A DNA stretch of 64,000 nucleotides from Spartobacteria bacterium. Lineage in GTDB: Bacteria; Verrucomicrobiota; Verrucomicrobiia; Chthoniobacterales; Chthoniobacteraceae. The DNA lies in the NCBI GenBank assembly GCA_021324825.1, contig JAJPII010000015.1:85592-149591 (forward strand). Direction: 5' to 3'. Below, piece after piece: positions 51,204-59,464 of the stretch; within the stretch, counting starts at the first letter, position 1, and every line of letters starts with the position of its first letter. The notes under the pieces are model-generated. The model had not been told where the DNA came from. It saw only the letters and a list, made by a program, of their open reading frames with translations, and ran no database searches. Made by a program: the position numbers and the translations under genes.

Positions 51204-52789
51204 GATTGCGGGTCTGGCCCTGGCTGGCGGCTCTCCTCAGCGGCGGGCTGCTTACACTCTGCTTCCCGCGTTGGGACCAGGGGTGGCTTTGCTGGATCGC
51301 CCTCACGCCGCTCATCGCCGCCGTCTGGTTCTCCGAGGGTTCGGCCCTTCGGAACGCCGCGCTGGGTTATTGCGCGGGCCTGGTGTTTTTCTGGGGCGTC
51401 TTCGGCTGGCTGACGACCGTCACCGGCATCGGCTGGTTCATCCTCGGGTTTTATCTCGCCCTCTATTTCGCCTTCTGGGCGTGGTTCGTCGGCGCCGTCG
51501 CCGGGCCGCCTTCCGCCATGCTCCGCTCGCGGCACAACCTCCGGCTGGCGTTTCTCTGCGCCGCCGCGTGGACCGCGCAGGAGTGGCTGCGCGGCGTCGT
51601 CTTCAGCGGCTTCGGCTGGAACGGCCTGGGCGTCGCGCTCTACCGCAATCTCGCATTGATCCAGATCGCCGACATCACCGGGGTTTGGGGCCTCACCTTT
51701 CTCGCGGCCTTTTGCAATGTCATCGCCGTGGCGACCGTCCGCCGGTTCATACTGGAAGCGCGCATCGCGAAACTGCGCCCCCATTGGGACTACACCGTCG
51801 CCGTGCTGCTGGTGGCGCTCGTCTTTCTTTACGGCATCCATTGCCTGCAAAGAAAAGCAATCGGCGCGCCGCTCCGGGTCGCGGCGATCCAGGCGAATAT
51901 CCCGGAAAAGGAGAAGTTTGACGAAGCGTTCGAGCAGAAGATTTTCGACCGTTATTCGGCGCTGACGAAACTGGCCCTGGCGGGAAAACCCGACCTGGTT
52001 GTCTGGCCCGAATCGTCCACGCCGCGCGGGATGTTTTCCGACCAGGTGAATTTCGACTTCGTCTCCGGCGTCGCCGGGTTGGGAGACTTCAACTTCCTGC
52101 TGGGCAACATCGATTTCGAGCAGGACGGCGATTACAATGTCGCCATCCTTCTCACGCACCGCGGACGCGATTTCCAGATATACCGCAAGATCCACCTCGT
52201 CCCCTTCGGCGAATACATTCCGCTGCGGCGCGCCTTCCCGCTCTTCGCGATGATCGCGGGCGCGCAGGTGCCGAGCGATTTCACCGCGGGCCGCGACTAT
52301 CTCGTCCTGCGGACCGAGAACCCCGCCGTGAAGCTGGCCGCGCTCATCTGCTTCGAGGACACCATCGGGGACCTGACGCGCCGGTTCGTATTGAAAGGCG
52401 CGCAACTCCTGGTGAACGTCACGAACGACGGCTGGTTTTTGGAGTCGCCGGGATCGGACCAACACCTCGCGAACGCGATCTTCCGCGCGGTGGAGACGCG
52501 GCGGCCCCTGGTGCGGTGCGCGAACACGGGCGTCACCTGTTTCATCGACACGCTTGGCCGGACAACGCAGTCGCTAAAGGCGCCGAAAGGCGGCCACTTC
52601 ATCGAGGGCATACTTTCCGGCGTGGTTTCCGTGCCGGCGGGGGATGAACTGACCTTTTACGTCAAGCACGGCGATTGGCCGGCCCTCGCGTCGCTCGCGG
52701 CGACCTTCGTGTTTCTGGCCGCGCGCCTTCGTTGGAGGCGAGCTGGAAGTCGATCTGCTGCTTGTAAGCATCCACCCGCTCCACGGTGA
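51200..52789 (+). CDS. lnt: Apolipoprotein N-acyltransferase
   Basis: A 529-residue inner-membrane enzyme adding the third acyl chain to lipoproteins. About seven TM helices cover residues 8-225; the nitrilase domain follows, with catalytic Glu in VVWPESSTP (about 270), Lys in IYRKIHLVPFGEYIP (about 330) and Cys in LICFEDTIG (about 384). GTG start. The last 128 nt overlap the 3' end of rnr on the opposite strand. Its presence indicates a Gram-negative envelope. Confidence 0.94.
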   Translation: MRLRVWPWLAALLSGGLLTLCFPRWDQGWLCWIALTPLIAAVWFSEGSALRNAALGYCAGLVFFWGVFGWLTTVTGIGWFILGFYLALYFAFWAWFVGAVAGPPSAMLRSRHNLRLAFLCAAAWTAQEWLRGVVFSGFGWNGLGVALYRNLALIQIADITGVWGLTFLAAFCNVIAVATVRRFILEARIAKLRPHWDYTVAVLLVALVFLYGIHCLQRKAIGAPLRVAAIQANIPEKEKFDEAFEQKIFDRYSALTKLALAGKPDLVVWPESSTPRGMFSDQVNFDFVSGVAGLGDFNFLLGNIDFEQDGDYNVAILLTHRGRDFQIYRKIHLVPFGEYIPLRRAFPLFAMIAGAQVPSDFTAGRDYLVLRTENPAVKLAALICFEDTIGDLTRRFVLKGAQLLVNVTNDGWFLESPGSDQHLANAIFRAVETRRPLVRCANTGVTCFIDTLGRTTQSLKAPKGGHFIEGILSGVVSVPAGDELTFYVKHGDWPALASLAATFVFLAARLRWRRAGSRSAACKHPPAPR

Positions 52790-54791
52790 CATTCAATTCG
52801 TCGCCTATCTTGAAAATCCTTTTCCTCCGTTGCCCGGCGAAGCGCAACCGCACGGGGTCGAATACGTAGAAGTCGTCGGCGAGCGCGGAGACGTGGATCA
52901 GGCCGGTCAGCAGAAAGTCCGGCAATTCGATGAGCAGGCCGTAGCTGCGCACGTCGAGGACGCAAGCGCGGAAGACATCGGGCTTCTTCCGCTGAAGCTG
53001 GTTCTGGAAATACTCGATCTTCTTCAGCTTGACCGATTCCTTCTCGGCGTCCGCGGCGGTCCGTTCGGTGAGGGAGATGTGTTCGGCGGCGGCGGTGAGC
53101 GCGGCGACCGTTCCGCCGGCGCCCGAGAGAGCGCGGTGGACGGCGAGGTCGGCATAGCGGCGGATGGGACTGGTGAAGTGGGTGTAATTCGTCTTCGCCA
53201 GGCCGTAATGGCCGAGCGGCCGGATGCCGTAGGTGGCGCGCTTGAGGCTTTTCAAAAAGGCGATCTTCAACGGGTACTCCTCGGGCTTGCCGCGGATGGC
53301 GTCGAGGAAGCGCTTCACTTCCGGACGCTTGGCGAGGTCGCCGACCTTGTAGTCGTAACCGCCCACGAACTGGCGGAACTCCGCGAGTTTCGCGGGGTCG
53401 GGATCGTCATGCACCCGGTAGATCGCCGGGATGAGGCGGTCTTTCAATTCGCGCGCGGTCACCTCGTTGGCGGCGAGCATCAGTTCCTCGATGAGCTGGT
53501 GCGAAATGTCGTTCTCGATTTTCTCGATGCGGACGGCTTTGCCGTTCTCGTCGAGCCGGACCTTGATCTCGGGGAAATCGAGGTCGAGCGAACCGGCTTC
53601 AAAACGCTTGCGGCGCAGGAGCGAGGCCAGTTCCCACGCGGCGTGCAGGCGCTCGGCGACGGGCGTGCCCGGCGGCTTTTGCAAGAGCGCGAAGGCTTCC
53701 TTGTACGTCAGCCGCGCGGCGCTGCGGATGATGGTGGAAGCGAACCGCGCGGACTTGATGCGCCCGGCAGGGGTGAATTCGATGAAGACGGAGCGCGTGA
53801 GGCGATCCACTCCCGGCTTGAGGCTGCAAATGCCGTTGCTCAGGATTTCCGGCAGCATGGGGATGACCCTGTCCACGAGGTAAACGCTGTTGCCGCGCGA
53901 GAGCGCCTCGCGGTCGAGGTGCGTGCCGGGCCGGACGTAATGCGAGACATCCGCGATGTGGACGCCCGCGAGCCAGCCCCCCGCGGTCCGTTCGACGAAG
54001 ATGGCGTCATCGAAGTCCTTCGCGTCGTCGGGATCGACCGTCAGGATCATCTGGCCGCGCAGGTCCTCGCGCCCGTCCCGTTCGACGGCGGAGGCGCTCA
54101 TCCGCTCCGCTTCCCTCATGACCTCCGCGGGGAATTCGCGGGGCAGGTTGTATTTGCGGATGATCGAGAGCATGTCCACGCCCGGGCTCGAGGCGGGGCC
54201 GAGCACTTCGATGATCTGGCCCTCGGGATTGACGTGGCGGGATTCCCAGGGGTCGAGCTTTACGACGACTTTGTCTCCGAGCGCGGCGTCCTGGGGTTGG
54301 ACGTAGATGTTGTGCACCAGCCGCGGGCTGTCCGGGATGACGTAGAAAAATTTGCTCGATCGCTGGAGCGTGCCGACAACGGTCTCGTTCGCCCGTTGCA
54401 GGATGCGGATGACCCGGCCCTCCACCTCGGAGCGCGATTGCCGGACGCCTTCGTGCATGATGCGCGCGACGACACGGTCGCCGTGCATCGCCGTCCAGGT
54501 GTTTTCGGCGGAGAGGAAGATGTCTCCGCGCCCTTCGCTGACCAGGTGGGCGTTCCCGCGTTGATGCACCTGGAGGATGCCCGTCACGAGATCGGCCTTC
54601 TCGGGAAGGACGTAGCGGTCCTTGCGGATGCGGGCGATGAGGCCCTTCCGTTCCATTTCGCCGAGAACGGCCCGCATCTCGGCGCGGCGTTCGTTGGAGA
54701 ACTGGAGCTTCCGGGAAATCTCGACCTTGTCGAGCGGGCGATATTTTGGCGAACCCAGCAGTTGCAGGATCCGCGATTCCAGATTTTCCAA
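52662..54791 (-). CDS. rnr: Ribonuclease R
   Basis: A 709-residue 3'-5' exoribonuclease of the RNB family. N-terminal winged-helix and cold-shock domains (about residues 1-200), RNB catalytic domain with DPDDAKDFDDAIFVER (active-site Asp cluster) and HYGLAKTNYTHFTSPIRRYADL, and a C-terminal S1 domain. It is shorter than E. coli RNase R (813 residues), mainly in the C-terminal basic tail. TTG start at 54791, 3 nt after the CBS gene's stop. Confidence 0.93.
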   Translation of the reverse strand: MENLESRILQLLGSPKYRPLDKVEISRKLQFSNERRAEMRAVLGEMERKGLIARIRKDRYVLPEKADLVTGILQVHQRGNAHLVSEGRGDIFLSAENTWTAMHGDRVVARIMHEGVRQSRSEVEGRVIRILQRANETVVGTLQRSSKFFYVIPDSPRLVHNIYVQPQDAALGDKVVVKLDPWESRHVNPEGQIIEVLGPASSPGVDMLSIIRKYNLPREFPAEVMREAERMSASAVERDGREDLRGQMILTVDPDDAKDFDDAIFVERTAGGWLAGVHIADVSHYVRPGTHLDREALSRGNSVYLVDRVIPMLPEILSNGICSLKPGVDRLTRSVFIEFTPAGRIKSARFASTIIRSAARLTYKEAFALLQKPPGTPVAERLHAAWELASLLRRKRFEAGSLDLDFPEIKVRLDENGKAVRIEKIENDISHQLIEELMLAANEVTARELKDRLIPAIYRVHDDPDPAKLAEFRQFVGGYDYKVGDLAKRPEVKRFLDAIRGKPEEYPLKIAFLKSLKRATYGIRPLGHYGLAKTNYTHFTSPIRRYADLAVHRALSGAGGTVAALTAAAEHISLTERTAADAEKESVKLKKIEYFQNQLQRKKPDVFRACVLDVRSYGLLIELPDFLLTGLIHVSALADDFYVFDPVRLRFAGQRRKRIFKIGDELNVTVERVDAYKQQIDFQLASNEGARPETRRSPRATRGPANRRA

Positions 54792-54794
54792 ACC

Positions 54795-55244
54795 CTACGC
54801 TGAGTAGCCGCCCCCTATGTACTGCTCCAATTGCTCGATGGTGGCGTTCTGCGCGGAGATGACGAATTTGACGATATCACCGATGGAAATCATGCCGGTC
54901 AATTCTCCGTTTTCCACGATGGGAAGGTGCCGGATGTGTTTCTCCGTCATCGTCCGCATGCACTCCTCCGCGGTCTCGGAAGGCCGCGCGGTGATGACCT
55001 GCTGCGACATGATCTCGCGCACGGGCGTTTGCCTGGAGGACTTGCCTTTCAGGATGATCTTGCGCGTGTAATCGCGCTCCGAGACGATGCCGATGAGGCG
55101 CTTCCCCTCCACGACGGGCAGCGCGCCGACGTTTTTCTCCGCCATGAATTGGATCGCTTCGAAGACCGTCGCGTCGGCCGAGATCGACCAGACGTTGGGA
55201 GCCTTGTCGGAAAGGATGACGGTGAGGGGACTGCCGAGCTTCAT
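54795..55244 (-). CDS. Protein with two CBS domains
   Basis: A 149-residue protein made of two CBS repeats: VFEAIQFMAEKNVGALPVVE ... IGIVSERDYTRKI and ECMRTMTEKHIRHLPIVENG ... GMISIGDIV. Such pairs bind adenosyl nucleotides and act as energy or redox sensors. It is stand-alone, directly upstream of rnr, so may be co-transcribed with it. Partner unknown. Confidence 0.9.
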   Translation of the reverse strand: MKLGSPLTVILSDKAPNVWSISADATVFEAIQFMAEKNVGALPVVEGKRLIGIVSERDYTRKIILKGKSSRQTPVREIMSQQVITARPSETAEECMRTMTEKHIRHLPIVENGELTGMISIGDIVKFVISAQNATIEQLEQYIGGGYSA

Positions 55245-55361
55245 TAAACCGCCCCGGGGGGGACAACTTCAATTTAGAGGAACGGCGCGGAGGCGTCAAG
55301 GGGGTTTTGCATTTTTTAAACATCGACGCGCGCGGGCGGCGGCGCCACGCTTCCAAGCGAC

Positions 55362-56234
55362 GTGACAGCAGAACCCGCCGAAGAAGGCTCTTCCCTTTGG
55401 AAGGACGCCTGGCGCCGCCTTGGCCGCAACAAGCTGGCGATGGCGGGCCTGGCGATCCTCTTCCTGCTCTCGCTCGCGTGCGTCGCGGGGCCGTTTCTCA
55501 GCCCCTACACCTACCAGCAACAGGACCTCCGTCTCGTCGCGACGGGGCCCAGCCCCCGCCATTGGCTCGGCACGGATAACCTGGGGCGCGATATTCTCAC
55601 GCGCCTTTTCGACGGCGGCCGCGTTTCCATGCTCGTCGGGCTGGTGGCGACCGCGGTGTCTCTCGTCATCGGCGTCCTTTACGGCGCGGTCTCGGGCTTC
55701 TTCGGCGGCAAGGTCGATTCCCTGATGATGCGGATCGTCGACATCCTCTACGCGCTGCCCTTCACCATCTTCGTGATCCTGCTCATGGTGTTTTTCGGGA
55801 GGAAATTCATCCTGCTCTTCGTCGCCATCGGCGCGGTGGAATGGCTGACGATGGCGCGGATCATCCGCGGGCAGGTGCAGTCGCTCAAGCACCGGGAATT
55901 CATCGAAGCCGCCGAAGCGCTCGGGTTGCGCCGGTCGCGGATCATCCTGCGCCACATGCTTCCCAATGTCCTGGGCGTCATTCTCGTCTATGCGACCCTC
56001 ACCGTGCCGGAGGTGATGTTGCTGGAGGCGTTCCTCAGCTTCCTCGGCCTCGGCGTGCAGCCTCCCATGAGTTCATGGGGCGTGCTGATAAGCGACGGCG
56101 CGGCGCGGATGGAGGAAAGCCCGTGGATGCTGGTGGCGCCCGCCCTCGCGCTGGCGCTGACGCTCTTCTCCTTGAACTTCCTCGGGGACGGCTTGCGCGA
56201 GGCGCTCGACCCGCGCGCGGCGAGGAACGAATGA
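55362..56234 (+). CDS. Peptide ABC transporter permease, OppC type (second)
   Basis: A 290-residue DppC/OppC permease. GTG start, cytosolic tail, TM (NKLAMAGLAILFLLSLACVAG), HWLGTDNLGRDILTRLFDGG signature, coupling loop AEALGLRRSRIILRHMLPN and the C-terminal FLSFLGLGVQPPMSSWGVL. It overlaps the OppD gene by 4 nt. It has clear similarity to the OppC at 29639 but no OppB partner here. Confidence 0.91.
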   Translation: MTAEPAEEGSSLWKDAWRRLGRNKLAMAGLAILFLLSLACVAGPFLSPYTYQQQDLRLVATGPSPRHWLGTDNLGRDILTRLFDGGRVSMLVGLVATAVSLVIGVLYGAVSGFFGGKVDSLMMRIVDILYALPFTIFVILLMVFFGRKFILLFVAIGAVEWLTMARIIRGQVQSLKHREFIEAAEALGLRRSRIILRHMLPNVLGVILVYATLTVPEVMLLEAFLSFLGLGVQPPMSSWGVLISDGAARMEESPWMLVAPALALALTLFSLNFLGDGLREALDPRAARNE

Positions 56235-57220
56235 ATCCCCTGCTCTCGGTCAACGATCTGCGCGTTTCGTTCCATTCCCGGGGCGGAGTGGCGCGCGCGG
56301 TGGAAGGCGTTTCCTTCGACCTGCGACGCGGGGAGACGCTCGGGATCGTCGGCGAATCCGGCTCGGGGAAATCGGTGACGTGTTATTCGCTGATGCGGCT
56401 CGTGCCCGAGCCTCCGGGGAGGCTGGAAGGAAAGGCCCTTTTCGACGGGGTCGATCTCCTTCGCTGCCCGCTTCACGAAATTTCGCGCATCCGCGGCAAG
56501 CGCGTTTCGATGATCTTCCAGGACCCGATGACCTCCCTGAATCCTTACATGCGGGTCGAGGATCAGTTGATGGAGCCGCTCCTGATCCACGAGCGGCTGG
56601 GACGCAAGGAAGCGCGTTCCCGCGCGATCCGGGCGCTGGAGGAGGCGGGCATCCAGGATGCGCCCCGGCGCGCGCGCGGCTACCCGCACGAATTCTCCGG
56701 CGGGATGCGGCAGCGGGTGATGATAGCGATGGCGTTGATAACCAAGCCGGAACTGCTCATCGCCGACGAGCCGACCACCGCGCTGGACGTGACTGTGCAA
56801 GCGCAAATCCTCGAGTTGATAAGGAAGATGCAGGCGGAACTCGGGATGGCGGTGATCTTCGTCACGCACGACCTCGGCATCGTCTCCGGCTTCTGCGACC
56901 GGGTGCTCGTGATGTACGCGGGGCGAATCGTCGAGACGGCTTCGACGGCGGATATTTTTTACGACACGAAACATCCCTACGCGAGGGCGCTTCAAAAAGC
57001 CGCGCCCGCGGCGCAGCCGAAGGGAGCGCCCCTTTATACGATCCGCGGCGCGCCGCCGGACCCGTCGAAGCCGATGCCGGGCTGCCCCTTTTCCCCCCGG
57101 TGCGATTACGCGGCGGACTATTGCTCCCGCGACCCGGTCCGGCTGGAGGAAGTCGCGCCGGCGCACGGCTCCGCGTGCCTGCGCGTGCAGCGCGAAGGGT
57201 TGAGGCTGGATCAGGGCTGA
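56231..57220 (+). CDS. Oligopeptide ABC transporter ATPase, OppD type
   Basis: A 329-residue ATPase: Walker A GESGSGKS (about residues 38-45), Q-loop MIFQDPMTSLNPYMRV, signature FSGGMRQRVMIAMAL, Walker B ELLIADEPTTALDV, and the OppD-specific C-terminal cysteine motif PMPGCPFSPRC ... CSRDP (possible Fe-S). It energises peptide import or export with permeases. No OppF or substrate-binding protein is adjacent. Its 3' end overlaps the serine hydrolase gene by 10 nt. Confidence 0.93.
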   Translation: MNPLLSVNDLRVSFHSRGGVARAVEGVSFDLRRGETLGIVGESGSGKSVTCYSLMRLVPEPPGRLEGKALFDGVDLLRCPLHEISRIRGKRVSMIFQDPMTSLNPYMRVEDQLMEPLLIHERLGRKEARSRAIRALEEAGIQDAPRRARGYPHEFSGGMRQRVMIAMALITKPELLIADEPTTALDVTVQAQILELIRKMQAELGMAVIFVTHDLGIVSGFCDRVLVMYAGRIVETASTADIFYDTKHPYARALQKAAPAAQPKGAPLYTIRGAPPDPSKPMPGCPFSPRCDYAADYCSRDPVRLEEVAPAHGSACLRVQREGLRLDQG

Positions 57221-58227
57221 ACTGACCGCAGGTCCGCCAGCAGGAGCCGCAGGAAGCAGGCGTCGGAGAAATGGTCGCTCCAGCCCTGCCGCGCGACGAC
57301 GAGGTCGAGCGAAGGGATGATATAGAGCCGCTGAAACCCGGAGCCGAGCGAGACGATCATGTCGGGCGGGGCGTCCCGGGAGATGCACGCATCCCGCCAA
57401 TCCTGGATCCGCCAGGGGAAATCGAGCATCTTCTCGACGTCCACCGCGCGCGATTTGCGGTTCAGCCAGAACCCGATCCCGAACGCGGGATTCGCCTCCG
57501 AGCCGTGGAAACAATTTTCCAGGATATCGGGATCGACAAGCTGCCTGTTGTAAAACCCCCTGTGCAGGATCAACTCTCCAAAACGCACCCATTGCCGCGC
57601 GGTCAACTCGAAGCCGGTGGCGAGCAGCGGATTCCCAGCGCGGTCCGTGATGTGCCTCACGTCCCAAAGCCCCAGCGGGCGCAATACCTTGCGCTCCAGG
57701 TAATGATAAGGGGATTCCTTGTAGGGACGAAGCCGGCGGCGCAACACTTCGCAGAAGACTTGCAGATGGCTCGGCCCGTAAATGAAAACCTGCCCGGGAA
57801 AAGCGACCACCGGCAGCGCGACGGCGAACGCATCGCGATCCTGGACGCCCTCGCCGTGGAGTTGCACCGCGGGCGGCAGGCCGTCGGTGAAATTCAACAG
57901 CTCGCGGATCGTGACGTCGCGCTTGCGCGGGTCCCCGCGCCACTCGGCGATGGCGTTTGAGGCCGGTTCATCCAGGTTTATGAGGCCGTCCTGGACGGCG
58001 GCCATCGCCGCGACCGCCCAGAAACTTTTCGTGCCGCTGTAGATGCGATGGCTTTCCCCGGAGGAATGCCCGGCGGCGTATTTCTCAAAGAGCGTTGCAT
58101 CGCGCCGGACGACGAGGAGGGCTTGCCCGCCCCGGCTTTCCGAATAGGCGGCGGCGTCCCGGAAATACCCCGCCCCGCGAGCGCGGGCGGAAAAGGCGAA
58201 GAGGAACAGCAGCAAAATGTTTTTCAT
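57211..58227 (-). CDS. Exported serine hydrolase (beta-lactamase family/class C-like)
   Basis: A 338-residue protein with signal peptide MKNILLLFLFAFSARARGAG and penicillin-binding-like active site S64-G-T-K67 (RIYSGTKSFW). The second motif is YGPSH (Tyr of the YxN type), and no clear KTG is seen. It could be an esterase, DD-peptidase or beta-lactamase-like enzyme. The start at 58227 is chosen for the signal peptide. It is convergent with oppD and divergent from the GT4. Confidence 0.8.
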   Translation of the reverse strand: MKNILLLFLFAFSARARGAGYFRDAAAYSESRGGQALLVVRRDATLFEKYAAGHSSGESHRIYSGTKSFWAVAAMAAVQDGLINLDEPASNAIAEWRGDPRKRDVTIRELLNFTDGLPPAVQLHGEGVQDRDAFAVALPVVAFPGQVFIYGPSHLQVFCEVLRRRLRPYKESPYHYLERKVLRPLGLWDVRHITDRAGNPLLATGFELTARQWVRFGELILHRGFYNRQLVDPDILENCFHGSEANPAFGIGFWLNRKSRAVDVEKMLDFPWRIQDWRDACISRDAPPDMIVSLGSGFQRLYIIPSLDLVVARQGWSDHFSDACFLRLLLADLRSVQP

Positions 58228-59464
58228 GATTCCCGCTTCCGATGATAGATGTTTCAGGAGCGATGAGAAACAAGAGCGTTTGAAAATCCTGCACATCATC
58301 CATTCGGCGAATCCGGTGAACGGCGGGCCGATCGAAGGGGTCAGGCAGTTGTCCGCGGTGAACTTGGAAAGAGGGCACACCGTGGAAGTCGTCACGATGG
58401 ATCCGCCGGACGCGCCGTGGATAGAGAACTTCCCGGTGCGAATCCACGCCACGGGGCCGTCCTACCTCGGCTACGGCTACACGCCCCGGCTTGCTCCGTG
58501 GCTGGAGGCCCACAGGCGGGACTTCGACATCGTCGTCGTAAACGGCCTGTGGCAATACGGCGGCTATTGCGCGTGGAACATCCTCCGCAACACCAACACG
58601 CCGTACTGCGTCTTCCCGCACGGCATGCTCGACCCGTGGTTCAAGCGCGAATACCCGCTCAAGCATCTCAAGAAATGGCTGTACTGGCCCTGGGGGGAGT
58701 ACCGCATCTTGCGCGACGCCCTCGCGGTCTTCTTCACCTGCGAGGAGGAGCGCAGGCTGGCCCGGCGTTCCTTCTGGCTCTACAAGTGCGATGAGATCGT
58801 CGTCAACTACGGCACGCGCGGCGCGGAAGGGGATGCGGCGAAGCAGCGCGAGATTTTTCTCTCCGCCCACCCCAGGCTTCGCGGGAAGCGCATCCTCCTC
58901 TTCCTGGGGCGGTTCCATAAGAAAAAGGGAGCGGATCTCCTCCTGGACGCCTTCCGCCACTTTCTCAACGACAAGCCGGAAGCCGCCCGGGAAAACCTGG
59001 CGCTGGTCATGGCGGGTCCCCAAGACCCCGTCGACGTTGGATTTCTGGAGAAAGCCAAAGACCTCTGCAGGGAGTTCAACCTGGATGACAAGGTGGTCTG
59101 GACGGGGATGTTGAAAGACGACATGAAATGGGGCGCCTTTCACAGCGCGGAAGCGTTCATCCTCCCCTCCCACCAGGAGAATTTCGGCATAGCGGTGGCG
59201 GAGGCGTTGAGTTGCTCGCTCCCGGTGTTGATCAGCAACAAGATCAACATCTGGCGCGAGGTGACGCTGCACGGCGCCGGCTTGGTGGAGAGCGATGACT
59301 CGACCGGCACGCGCCTCCTCCTGGAGCGGTGGTGGAAACTCCCGCAGGACGAGCGCGCCGCGATGCGCCTCCGCGCGCTCGAATGTTTTCAGACGCGGTT
59401 CGAAGTCACGTCCACGGGGAACACGTTCATCTCCGCGTTGCACATGCTCGGGATGCCCAAGTAG
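58217..59464 (+). CDS. GT4-family glycosyltransferase
   Basis: A glycosyltransferase of about 390-415 residues. The N-terminal domain opens KILHIIHSANPVNGGPIEGVRQ, with the acceptor side including PYCVFPHGMLDPWFKR. The C-terminal donor domain has RILLFLGRFHKKKGADLLL and HQENFGIAVAEALSCSLPV, the EX7E-type region. It likely builds a surface glycan. The start is uncertain: ATG 58217, ATG 58226 or, most naturally for the family, TTG 58280 (LKILHIIHS). It diverges from the serine hydrolase gene with overlap if 58217 is used. Confidence 0.85.
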   Translation: MFFMIPASDDRCFRSDEKQERLKILHIIHSANPVNGGPIEGVRQLSAVNLERGHTVEVVTMDPPDAPWIENFPVRIHATGPSYLGYGYTPRLAPWLEAHRRDFDIVVVNGLWQYGGYCAWNILRNTNTPYCVFPHGMLDPWFKREYPLKHLKKWLYWPWGEYRILRDALAVFFTCEEERRLARRSFWLYKCDEIVVNYGTRGAEGDAAKQREIFLSAHPRLRGKRILLFLGRFHKKKGADLLLDAFRHFLNDKPEAARENLALVMAGPQDPVDVGFLEKAKDLCREFNLDDKVVWTGMLKDDMKWGAFHSAEAFILPSHQENFGIAVAEALSCSLPVLISNKINIWREVTLHGAGLVESDDSTGTRLLLERWWKLPQDERAAMRLRALECFQTRFEVTSTGNTFISALHMLGMPK

